Of a DNA stretch of 64,000 bases, positions 1-7,756 are shown one piece after another. A model generated the notes under the pieces. It was not told the origin of the DNA and made no database searches. It saw only the letters and a program-made list of their open reading frames with translations. Numbering within the stretch: position 1 is the stretch's first letter; every line of letters begins with the position of its first letter. The translations under genes and the position numbers were made by a program. This DNA is from Alphaproteobacteria bacterium (GTDB lineage Bacteria > Pseudomonadota > Alphaproteobacteria > Sphingomonadales > Sphingomonadaceae), in contig JAUHWC010000002.1 of the NCBI GenBank assembly GCA_030424845.1, forward strand, positions 310,001-374,000. Reading direction: 5' to 3'.

Positions 1-695
1 TCTTGCGGGAGCAGGATCTCGACTTCGGGCTCCGCCCCCTTCTCGCCCTCGACCAGCGCAACAGAATCGACATCACCCCAAGGGGCGAGCCATTCGCGAA
101 AAGCTTCAGGCGAGGCGACCGTGGCGGACAGGCCGACCCGCTGCATGTCCGGCGCAATGGCCTGCAGCCGCGCCAGCGAGAGGGCGAGCAAATCCCCGCG
201 CTTCTGCGTGGCAAAGGCGTGGATCTCGTCCACCACCACGCGCTTCAATCCCTTGAACAGTTCGAAACTGTCGGGGAAGCTCAGCAGCAGCGAAAGGCTT
301 TCGGGCGTGGTCAGCAGCACATGCGGCGGGCGGGTGCGCTGGCGCTTCTTGCGGTCCGACGGGGTGTCCCCGCTGCGCGTCTCGATGCGGATGGGCAGGC
401 CCATCTCCTCTACCGGGGTTAGCAGGTTGCGCTGCACGTCATGCGCCAAGGCCTTCAACGGCGAGACATAGAGCGTGTGCAGGCCCTCGGGCGGATCAGC
501 GCCGTCGAGCACGGAGGGACAGAAGGCTGCCAGCGTGGGCAGGAAACCCGCCAGCGTCTTGCCCGCGCCCGTATCGGCCACCAGCATGCCGTGCTGCCCC
601 GCGCGAGAGGCTTCGAGCATTGCCAGCTGGTGCTGCCTTGCACGCCAACCGCGCGCCGCGAACCAGTCAGCAATTTCGGGCGGGAGAGTGGCCAT
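1..695 (-). CDS. Lhr-like DEAD/DEAH-box helicase, N-terminal part (ligase-associated type)
   Basis: The N-terminal 231 residues of an ATP-dependent superfamily 2 helicase; the rest lies beyond the left edge. Visible motifs in order are the Walker A ADTGAGKT at about residue 41, TTPES, the DEIH box (VVVDEIHAF) and the SAT motif (VGLSATV). The order and the start MATLPPEIADWF match the Lhr-core helicases usually encoded with an ATP-dependent DNA ligase and an MBL exonuclease in a DNA-repair set. Those partners would lie outside the window, so the ligase-associated label is inference. It sits 70 bases downstream of nat on the same strand. Confidence 0.88.
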   Translation of the reverse strand, partial: MATLPPEIADWFAARGWRARQHQLAMLEASRAGQHGMLVADTGAGKTLAGFLPTLAAFCPSVLDGADPPEGLHTLYVSPLKALAHDVQRNLLTPVEEMGLPIRIETRSGDTPSDRKKRQRTRPPHVLLTTPESLSLLLSFPDSFELFKGLKRVVVDEIHAFATQKRGDLLALSLARLQAIAPDMQRVGLSATVASPEAFREWLAPWGDVDSVALVEGEKGAEPEVEILLPQ

Positions 696-765
696 TGCTG
701 CAAGATGGCAGTTTGCCCGCGCATTTCCAGCGCGGTCCTTCGGTCCGGCCCATCAATTACCGGAC

Positions 766-1608
766 CTAGGGCGCAAAGAGCGCCAGTTGCTCCACTTCCG
801 CGAGCGAGAGGCGCAGCCCGAAATGCTCGTCCAGAACATCGCGCCAATCGGCCGGCGTGGCGATTGCCTGCTTGTGCACCGCGCCATCGCGGGCAAGCGA
901 CAGCTGCGTGCCGGTAAGCGCGGCGAACCCAGCCGGCAAGACGCGGCTGATGATCGGTCCAAGGCGGAAGCGCGATTGCTCCTGCGTTGCCGTCCAGTGG
1001 TTGGCCATGTCGAGATCGGCTTGCATGACCGGTGCAAGATCGAAGCTGTATTGCGCCTGCCAATCCGCGCTGTCGCGGTGCCTCCCGTCCGTGCTGGAAA
1101 CCGGGCCTGAACGTTCAAGCACCCATTCGCCATCGGGCCTGCCGACATGGCGCAGGCGGTGTCGCGCGCCATCCGCTGTCCCCGTCTGTGCGCCGTCGAC
1201 CAGCGGCAGCGGCGGCACATGACTGCCACCGAAACCCGCATCGCCAAGCCACGGCGCGCCTTCGATCTCGCACAGCAGCAGCACGTGGGTGCGCGGCGGG
1301 ATGAAGCCTTCGGGCATGGCAAGGCGCGGGCGGGCCAGCAGCGGGCGGCTGGTTATGCCGATGGCCGCCAGCATGTCCGCAAACAGGCGGTTCTGTTCAA
1401 AGCAGTAACCCCCGCGCCGCTGTTCGACGAGCTTGGCGAAAACCGCATCGCTGCCGATGCGGATCGGGCGCCCCAGCAGCACGTCGAGGTTTTCGAAGGT
1501 TATCGCCTGCCGGTGCGCGGACTGGAGCAGGGCCAGCCCTTCGGGTGAAGGATCGGGCGCGGCATCGAGGCCCAGCCGCGCCAGATAGGCTGGCAGGCGA
1601 TCGCACAT
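766..1608 (-). CDS. nat: arylamine N-acetyltransferase
   Basis: A 280-residue cytoplasmic enzyme that moves acetyl from acetyl-CoA to arylamines and hydrazines by a ping-pong mechanism. The catalytic triad is visible: Cys69 in RRGGYCFEQN, His108 in RTHVLLL and Asp123 in GDAGFGG, at almost the positions known in Salmonella NAT. Length is typical for the family. The ATG start lies 8 bases beyond the stop of the phosphohexomutase gene, so the two are probably co-transcribed. The physiological substrate cannot be told from sequence. Confidence 0.93.
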   Translation of the reverse strand: MCDRLPAYLARLGLDAAPDPSPEGLALLQSAHRQAITFENLDVLLGRPIRIGSDAVFAKLVEQRRGGYCFEQNRLFADMLAAIGITSRPLLARPRLAMPEGFIPPRTHVLLLCEIEGAPWLGDAGFGGSHVPPLPLVDGAQTGTADGARHRLRHVGRPDGEWVLERSGPVSSTDGRHRDSADWQAQYSFDLAPVMQADLDMANHWTATQEQSRFRLGPIISRVLPAGFAALTGTQLSLARDGAVHKQAIATPADWRDVLDEHFGLRLSLAEVEQLALFAP

Positions 1609-1616
1609 GGCAGGCC

Positions 1617-3020
1617 TCAGTGCCCCACGCTTTCCCCGCGCTCGAGGCCGGACTGGGCCAGCTGGTCATCGATCTGGTCCAGCAGGCGCTGCAAGCCTTC
1701 CTCGCTGTCGCTTTCGGCGCGGGCCACGAGCACGTCCTGCGTGTTGGATGCACGCAGCAACCACCAGCCATCGTCATTGGTCACGCGCACGCCATCCGTC
1801 GCGTTCACCTCGTCGGGACTGTTCGCCAGGCGTTGCTGCACTTCCTCGATCGCCGCGAACTTGCGGCTTTCGTCCACCTGGAAGCGCATTTCCGGCGTGT
1901 TGAGCATCTGCGGCATGGCGCTGCGCAGCTCGGTGATGGACTTGCCCAGCCTGGCTGCGGCCGCAATCAGCCTGATTCCCGCATAGAGCGCATCGTCGAA
2001 ACCGTAATATTCGTCAGCAAAGAAGACGTGGCCGCTCATTTCGCCGGCAAGCGGCGAGGAAGTTTCCTTCATTTTGGACTTAATCAGCGAATGGCCGGTC
2101 TTCCACATCAGCGGCTGGCCGCCACAGGCCGCCACATGATCGAACAGCGCGCGGCTGGCCTTCACATCGGCGATAATCGTGGCCCCGGGCTGCCGCGACA
2201 GCAGGTCCTCGGCATAGATCATCAGCAGCTGGTCACCCCAGATAACGCGGCCCTCGCCGTCGATCGCGCCGATCCGGTCACCATCGCCATCGAAAGCCAC
2301 TCCGAAATCGAGGGACTTTGCGGAGACAAGGCTTCGCAGATCCTCAAGGTTCTCCTCGACAGTAGGATCAGGATGATGATTGGGAAATTCGCCATCGACT
2401 TCGGTAAAGAGCAGGTGATGTTCGCCGGGCAGGCGCGCATCCAGCTTTTCCAGGGCAGGACCGGCAGCACCATTGCCCGCATCCCACCCCACCTTGAGAC
2501 GGGACAGGACATCGGCATCGAGCCCGTCGAGCCCGGCCAGGAGGCGGTCGATATACGCATCGAGGATGTCTACGTCCTCGACAGTCCCGACGCCGTCATC
2601 CCAATCGCCCGCAGACGCCATCTCGCCCAGCGTCAGGATATCCGCGCCGAAGAACGGACGCCCCTGGAATACCATCTTGAAGCCATTGTAATTGGCGGGA
2701 TTGTGGCTGCCGGTTATCTGAATGCCGCCATCCACCTCTTCGGCTGAGGCTTCCGCGTAATAGAGCATCGGCGTGGGCCCCATGCCGATGCGGCGCACAT
2801 CGATGCCGCTGGCGTTGAGCCCCTCCACCAATGCATGCTCCAGCATGGGAGAGGAAACACGGCCGTCATACCCCACGGCCACCTTCCTGCCGCCTGCACG
2901 GCGGATCAGCGTGCCGAAACCGCGGCCGATGGCACGGGCATCATCCGCACCCAGCGTTTCGCCAATGATCCCGCGAATGTCATATTCGCGCAGCACGGTA
3001 GGGTGGAAGGTATGAGTCAT
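1617..3020 (-). CDS. pgmG: phosphomannomutase/phosphoglucomutase
   Basis: A 467-residue alpha-D-phosphohexomutase interconverting hexose 6- and 1-phosphates, supplying sugar nucleotides for polysaccharide and LPS. Visible parts are the start [13 protein letters not shown], the phosphoserine loop TGSHNP with Ser105, the Mg-binding loop DGDGDR at 244-249, and the sugar-binding GEMSGH. This architecture matches the bifunctional PMM/PGM of sphingomonads (PgmG), so the symbol is by family resemblance. It lies between nat and a small J-protein gene on the same strand. Confidence 0.9.
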   Translation of the reverse strand: MTHTFHPTVLREYDIRGIIGETLGADDARAIGRGFGTLIRRAGGRKVAVGYDGRVSSPMLEHALVEGLNASGIDVRRIGMGPTPMLYYAEASAEEVDGGIQITGSHNPANYNGFKMVFQGRPFFGADILTLGEMASAGDWDDGVGTVEDVDILDAYIDRLLAGLDGLDADVLSRLKVGWDAGNGAAGPALEKLDARLPGEHHLLFTEVDGEFPNHHPDPTVEENLEDLRSLVSAKSLDFGVAFDGDGDRIGAIDGEGRVIWGDQLLMIYAEDLLSRQPGATIIADVKASRALFDHVAACGGQPLMWKTGHSLIKSKMKETSSPLAGEMSGHVFFADEYYGFDDALYAGIRLIAAAARLGKSITELRSAMPQMLNTPEMRFQVDESRKFAAIEEVQQRLANSPDEVNATDGVRVTNDDGWWLLRASNTQDVLVARAESDSEEGLQRLLDQIDDQLAQSGLERGESVGH

Positions 3021-3052
3021 TACGCCTCCTGTGGCAGGTTTCGCGTCCGGCG

Positions 3053-3340
3053 CTAGTTCTCCGGACCGGGTAATTCGGAAAGCAGCAGGTCGCGCGCGGC
3101 ATTGGCCTCGTGAACCTGTTCATTGGTGCCGCCCTTGTCCGGATGGACCATGGCGACAAGCCTCCTATGCGCGGCAATTATGTCATTCCGGTTGGCATCG
3201 GCAGCAACGCCAAGCAGGCGCCGGGCGCGCAGCAAGGCCTGCTGCCGGGCGGAATCCTTCTTCTGCCACGGCCAGCGCCCGACAAGCATCTTGAACAGGA
3301 CGCATGCCAGGACGGCAAATATCAGGACGCGGTAGAACAC
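3053..3340 (-). CDS. small membrane-anchored J-domain protein
   Basis: A protein of 95 residues if read from the GTG at 3340, only 4 bases after the mipZ stop and preceded by a GGCGAGG-like ribosome site. Residues 3-21 form one hydrophobic segment. From about residue 38 a J-domain follows, with the HPD motif at 66-68 (MVHPDKGG). J-domains stimulate the Hsp70 DnaK; the membrane anchor would place this one at the inner face of the membrane. An in-frame longer reading exists but overlaps mipZ and lacks conserved sequence. Translational coupling to mipZ is likely. Confidence 0.8.
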   Translation of the reverse strand: MFYRVLIFAVLACVLFKMLVGRWPWQKKDSARQQALLRARRLLGVAADANRNDIIAAHRRLVAMVHPDKGGTNEQVHEANAARDLLLSELPGPEN

Positions 3341-3344
3341 GGCG

Positions 3345-4175
3345 TCAGGCGACCTCGCCTTCGGCCATGGCCGGATGCCGTGGCGCCGATGGTTGCGGAA
3401 CCGGCAGGTTAAGGCTGGCAACAAGGCTGCGCAATTCCTGCCGGGCGACGAGGTGGCTGGTGCCCAGTTCGCCAAGGTGCCCCTTGTCCAGCAAGGTAAG
3501 GCCGGAGGGAAACAGCTCGCGGTAGATCACGCGTTCGGAAAGGCCCTGCGACACGCGAAAGCCGACGCGCTTGGAAAGCTCGGTCAGCGCCTGGTCGATG
3601 CGGCGCTGGTTGCGGGCATCGGTATAGCCCGTGCGGTTGCGCACCACGACCCAGTCCATCTCGCGGCGCTGCTGTTCGATCGTGGCCCGGCTGCGCTTGA
3701 GGCGGGCTTCCCAGATCAGCTCGGCATAGAAGGACAGGCGGCGGACCTTGAAACTTTCCGCATCCACCTGCCCGATCAGGTCGAAATCGACGAAGCTGTC
3801 ATTCATCGGCGTGACCAGCGTATCCGCTTCGGTCGCCACGTGGCGGGCAAAGGGATCGTCACGCCCAGGCGTATCGAACATGAGGTAATCCATGCCTTCG
3901 CCAAGGCGGGCTGCCTGTTCTTCCAGCTCTGCCACGCTCTCGCCGCGGAACACTTCGCAAACCGGCCCCGGCAGGTCCACACCGCGACGCTGGCGGGTTT
4001 CCTCGCGGTTCTCGCAATAGCGGAACATCGTCGCCTGCCGCGTATCGAGATCGATCGCCGCCACCTTCGCGCCCTGATAGGCCAGCGCCACGGCGACATG
4101 CACGGCGGTTGTGGACTTGCCCGTGCCGCCTTTTTCATTGGCGAACACGATGCGATGGGGTGAAGTGGCGGTCAC
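3345..4175 (-). CDS. mipZ: division-plane positioning ATPase MipZ (ParA family)
   Basis: A 276-residue deviant-Walker ATPase. Residues 9-21 read IVFANEKGGTGKS, followed by VAAIDLDTRQ and later NDSFVDFDLIG; these are hallmarks of MipZ rather than plasmid ParA. In Caulobacter MipZ forms gradients from ParB at the poles and blocks FtsZ assembly away from midcell. The GTG start at 4175 was chosen because homologs begin just before the IVFANEKGG motif; an ATG at 4229 would add 18 unconserved residues and run toward panC. The divergent gap to panC is 74 bases. Confidence 0.88.
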   Translation of the reverse strand: MTATSPHRIVFANEKGGTGKSTTAVHVAVALAYQGAKVAAIDLDTRQATMFRYCENREETRQRRGVDLPGPVCEVFRGESVAELEEQAARLGEGMDYLMFDTPGRDDPFARHVATEADTLVTPMNDSFVDFDLIGQVDAESFKVRRLSFYAELIWEARLKRSRATIEQQRREMDWVVVRNRTGYTDARNQRRIDQALTELSKRVGFRVSQGLSERVIYRELFPSGLTLLDKGHLGELGTSHLVARQELRSLVASLNLPVPQPSAPRHPAMAEGEVA

Positions 4176-4249
4176 GATAAAGGCAGGCTTTCTCTGGCAG
4201 GCCGGTGCGGCTAGGTTTCTGCCACGCAATGTATCGGAGGGGAGGCCGC

Positions 4250-5113
4250 GTGCAAACCGTCAGTAGGCTGAAATTGCTGCGCGAAGCTGTGGATGACCTT
4301 CGTGCCAGCGGCACGATTGCCCTGGTGCCGACAATGGGCGCGCTGCACGAAGGACACCTGACGCTGATGCGCGAGGCGAAGCGCCACGCCGCCCATGTCG
4401 TTGCCTCGATCTTCGTCAATCCCACGCAGTTCGGCCCGAACGAGGACCTCGATGCCTATCCCCGCCAGTTGGCGCAGGACCAGGCGAAGCTGGAAGCCGA
4501 AGGGGTGGCCTTGCTGTGGGCCCCGGATGTAGCGGCGATGTATCCCGATGGCTTTGCCACCAGCATCTCAGTCTCCGGTGTCAGCGAAGGTCTGTGCGGT
4601 GCATCGCGGCCTGGCCATTTCGACGGGGTAGCAACGGTTGTCTGCAAGCTGTTCAACCAGGTCCGGCCTGATGTCGCGCTGTTTGGCGAGAAGGACTGGC
4701 AGCAACTGGCGGTAATTCGGCGCATGGCGGCAGACCTCGACCTGACTTTACCTTGTGTGGAAAAGATCATCGGCGTGCCCACCGTGCGCGAGGAGGACGG
4801 GCTCGCGATGAGCAGTCGCAATGCCTACCTCTCGCCCGGGCAACGCGCATCTGCTGCACGCTTGAACCAGGCCATGCGCGAGGCCATTTCCCGGATCGAG
4901 GGAGGCGCGGATGTAGCGGCAACACTCGGCTGGCTGGAAAGCGAACTCGGCGCCGCCGGTTTCGCTCCCGTAGACTATGTGACGCTGGCTGATGCCGCCA
5001 GCCTGCGCGAACTCTCTGCAACGCCGACAGCGCCTGCGCGCTTGCTGGTTGCCGCGCGGATGGGCAAAACCCGCCTGATCGACAATATGCATGTGGATGG
5101 GAGAGCCGCGTGA
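4250..5113 (+). CDS. panC: pantoate-beta-alanine ligase
   Basis: A 287-residue cytoplasmic enzyme that joins pantoate and beta-alanine with ATP to make pantothenate, for CoA. Motifs are VPTMGALHEGHLTL near residue 26 (HxGH type), IFVNPTQFGPNEDL, and FGEKDWQQL, with the KMSKS-like MSSRN later. The GTG at 4250 was preferred to the upstream ATG at 4229 because GGAGGGGAGG lies 4 bases before it and the resulting length matches the family. Its TGA overlaps the start of the next gene by 4 bases. Confidence 0.93.
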   Translation: MQTVSRLKLLREAVDDLRASGTIALVPTMGALHEGHLTLMREAKRHAAHVVASIFVNPTQFGPNEDLDAYPRQLAQDQAKLEAEGVALLWAPDVAAMYPDGFATSISVSGVSEGLCGASRPGHFDGVATVVCKLFNQVRPDVALFGEKDWQQLAVIRRMAADLDLTLPCVEKIIGVPTVREEDGLAMSSRNAYLSPGQRASAARLNQAMREAISRIEGGADVAATLGWLESELGAAGFAPVDYVTLADAASLRELSATPTAPARLLVAARMGKTRLIDNMHVDGRAA

Positions 5114-5493
5114 CCGAAGAGGATTTCCTTGGCTACGTCGCCGCGTTCAACGGCAATGACCTTGACGGTTTCGGCCATTTCTACGCGGAAGACGTGATCT
5201 TCGAACTTGGCGGTTCAAAGCGGATTGACGGCCGCGAGAACATCCTCGCCTTCTATCGGCAGGTAAAGGACCACATCACCGAAGTCGTCACCCCGCTGGA
5301 CGTTGTGGTGACGCCAAATCGTATCGCCATGCATTGCCGAACCACGTTCGAAACCTTCAAGGACTGGCCCGATTTCGAGATCTGGCGAACCATGAAGGGT
5401 GACAGCCGCACGGTGGAAACCATCGCCTTGTATGAGGTCGATCCGGCGCGCGATTGCTTCACCCATATTCGCGGCGCACGCTTCAAGCCCTGA
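5110..5493 (+). CDS. SnoaL/NTF2-like domain protein
   Basis: A 127-residue single-domain protein starting at a GTG that overlaps the panC stop (GTGA), so it is translationally coupled. The pattern EDFLGYVAAFNGNDLDGFGHFYAEDVIFE followed by IDGRENILAFYRQ is typical of the cone-shaped NTF2/SnoaL fold used by small isomerases, hydrolases and ligand-binding proteins. No signal peptide is seen. Substrate and reaction are unknown. Being downstream of panC may reflect only transcriptional coupling. Confidence 0.75.
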   Translation: MTEEDFLGYVAAFNGNDLDGFGHFYAEDVIFELGGSKRIDGRENILAFYRQVKDHITEVVTPLDVVVTPNRIAMHCRTTFETFKDWPDFEIWRTMKGDSRTVETIALYEVDPARDCFTHIRGARFKP

Positions 5494-5644
5494 TGCGGCG
5501 ACAAAGCGCAGGGGTTGCAGACCTGTGCTGCAGTCTGGCAAAGGACGCGAGAACCAAATTGAAGTCCGCGCCCATCCCCGGGCAGAGATAACCAGCTGGT
5601 TGCCCATTTTCGGCAGCGCGGGCGCTGATCGAAAAGGAATTTCC

Positions 5645-7354
5645 ATGAGTGATAGCGGCGATATGGCCAGGCCGAGCATGAGTACGCTCGAGCCACCGCT
5701 ACGCGACTTGCCCATCTCGACAGCTGATTCCGGCTTTTACAACGGCTTCAACACCTGGGTGACGATTACCGCCAAGATCATCGTCAGCGTGCTGATTGTC
5801 TGGGCCGTGGTCTTTCCCGTACATGCCAGCGAGACACTGGCATTGGCGAACGAGACGATCATCCGCCAGTTTGCCAGCTGGTATATCTACCTCGTCGCTT
5901 TCCTGATCGCGGTCTGCCTGCTGCTGGCACTGGTGCCGCAATCAGGCTCCCTGAGGATGGGCGCACCAGGCGAAGCGCCCGAATTTTCGCGTTTCTCATG
6001 GTTCTCCATGCTGTTCGGAGCCGGCATCGGCATCGGCATGCTAACCTACTCCACTGGCGAGCCGCTGGCGCATTTCCAGAACAATCCGGATATCATTCGT
6101 GCACTGGCCGAGCCCGCCTCTGCCAGTGCGGTGCCGTCTGCCTATGAGTATACCTTCCTGCACTGGGGCCTTTCCGCCTGGGCGACCTATGCCCTGGTTG
6201 GCCTTGCGGTTGGCTACGTCGCTTATCGCCGCAATTTGCCGCTGACGATCCGCTCTGCCCTCGCGCCAATCTTCGGGCTCAAGATGTCCGGCCATTTGGG
6301 CCATTTTGTCGACATCGTCGCCGTTGTCGCCACCATCCTTGGCGTGTCCGTGACCATGGGGCTGGGCGTCGAACAGTTCGTGGCCGGACTTTACCGGCTG
6401 GGCTTTGGCGAATGGCTGGTCAACGATGCGGGCACGGCGTCAGACTGGGCGATCGTGCTGGCGCTTGCGCTGCTGGTGGGCGCATCCACGATTTCCGCAC
6501 TTTCGGGCGTTGGCCGCGGCATCAAGTGGCTGTCCAACCTCAACATGGCACTCTCCTTCCTGCTGCTGGCGGTGTTCCTGCTGTTTGGTGCAGGGCTGTA
6601 TGCGCTGGAACTGCTGTGGAGCGGCACCGTGGACTATATCATCAGCCTGCCCACCGCGACGCTGGCCGCATGGCAAGCTGATGGCACGCCCACGGGCGAT
6701 GCACTGGCACAATGGCAGCTCGACTGGTCTGTCTTCTACTGGGCGTGGTGGATCGCCTTTGCGCCCTTCGTGGGCATGTTCATCGCCCGAATTTCGCGCG
6801 GGCGGACGGTGCGCGAATATGTGCTCGGCGTGATCCTTGTCCCCTCGCTGATGTGTTTCATCTGGATGGCGCTGGCAGGCGGCACCGCAATCGAGCTGGA
6901 ACTGGCCGGCACGGCGGGCGGTGCGATCCTGGCGGCAGGCATTTCCGACCAGATCTTTGCGACGATCTCGGCCCTTGCTGATCCGGCGTTTGCCACCATT
7001 CTTTCCGGCCTCATTGTGCTACTGTTGACGACCTATCTCATCACGTCAGCAGACAGCGCTATCCTTATCGTCAACACGATCAACGGCGCAGGTGAAGACG
7101 AAGGCGCAGGCCGCCGCCACATCATCTTCTGGGGCGCAGCGATTGCCCTTGTCGTGGGCAGCATGCTGATCCTTGGTGGGATCGATGCGATCCGCACGGT
7201 CATGATCATCGGCGCGCTGCCGTTCTCGGTAGTTACGGCACTGATGGCCATTTCCATCGTGAAAGCGATCGTTTTCGACGTCATGCGCAAGCGCCACGGG
7301 GTGGAAACCCATTGCGAGGACATCCTCGCTGAGGCCGCCGCCAAGTCCCGGTAA
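5645..7354 (+). CDS. BCCT-family betaine/choline/carnitine transporter
   Basis: A 569-residue inner-membrane protein with about 12 hydrophobic segments. Family signatures are FGAGIGIGMLTYSTGEPL near residue 125, HWGLSAWATYALVGL, and the conserved WSVFYWAWWIAFAPFVGMF at about 361 followed by IARISRGRTVREY. BCCT proteins take up quaternary ammonium compounds, often Na+-coupled for osmoprotection; the exact substrate is not assignable. The ATG at 5645 follows an AAAGGAA ribosome site; upstream in-frame codons overlap the previous gene and look noncoding. Confidence 0.92.
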   Translation: MSDSGDMARPSMSTLEPPLRDLPISTADSGFYNGFNTWVTITAKIIVSVLIVWAVVFPVHASETLALANETIIRQFASWYIYLVAFLIAVCLLLALVPQSGSLRMGAPGEAPEFSRFSWFSMLFGAGIGIGMLTYSTGEPLAHFQNNPDIIRALAEPASASAVPSAYEYTFLHWGLSAWATYALVGLAVGYVAYRRNLPLTIRSALAPIFGLKMSGHLGHFVDIVAVVATILGVSVTMGLGVEQFVAGLYRLGFGEWLVNDAGTASDWAIVLALALLVGASTISALSGVGRGIKWLSNLNMALSFLLLAVFLLFGAGLYALELLWSGTVDYIISLPTATLAAWQADGTPTGDALAQWQLDWSVFYWAWWIAFAPFVGMFIARISRGRTVREYVLGVILVPSLMCFIWMALAGGTAIELELAGTAGGAILAAGISDQIFATISALADPAFATILSGLIVLLLTTYLITSADSAILIVNTINGAGEDEGAGRRHIIFWGAAIALVVGSMLILGGIDAIRTVMIIGALPFSVVTALMAISIVKAIVFDVMRKRHGVETHCEDILAEAAAKSR

Positions 7355-7756
7355 AGTGGCGGGCAAATAGCGAGCAGCCAGCACTTGGCTCTACTGCAAG
7401 GCGTCTTGCGGTCGAGCAAGTGCGCTTCATTTACTGAATTGCGAAATATTGAATAGAGACATGTGTTCTTGAGAAGTATTTTGTTTTGCTTGGCAATTGA
7501 TTTTGCGCTTATTTGAAATGGGCAGCCCAATGCAAAGAATCTGCAGCCGCCCAAGGTGCTGTTGTTATTGTGCAACGGTCATTTGTTGATCCTGAGGATT
7601 TCGCTTCCTGCTGTGGCCATTGTCGCTTCGCTTTGCTAGCCGCGCGCACCTACAAAAATTCTCATATTTCTCTGCTGGATTTACTTCCTTCCCCCTCAGT
7701 AAACAGCGGAGATTTTTGCCCCACACGTCGGGCGCAAGACAACAGAGGAAGAACAA
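7355..7756. other. 402-base intergenic region before the TonB-dependent receptor
   Basis: No convincing gene. It is distinctly more AT-rich than its surroundings, mainly 7425-7530, and presumably holds the receptor promoter and a long leader. An inverted repeat CTTGCGGTCGAGCAAG lies near 7407-7422. A purine-rich ribosome site, AGAGGAAGAA, ends a few bases before the ATG at 7757. I could not pick one promoter with confidence. Confidence 0.5.

Noticed and set aside
5494-5644. Riboswitch or regulatory RNA before the BCCT transporter
   Set aside because: Some short inverted repeats are present but no pattern of a known class; not enough to call.
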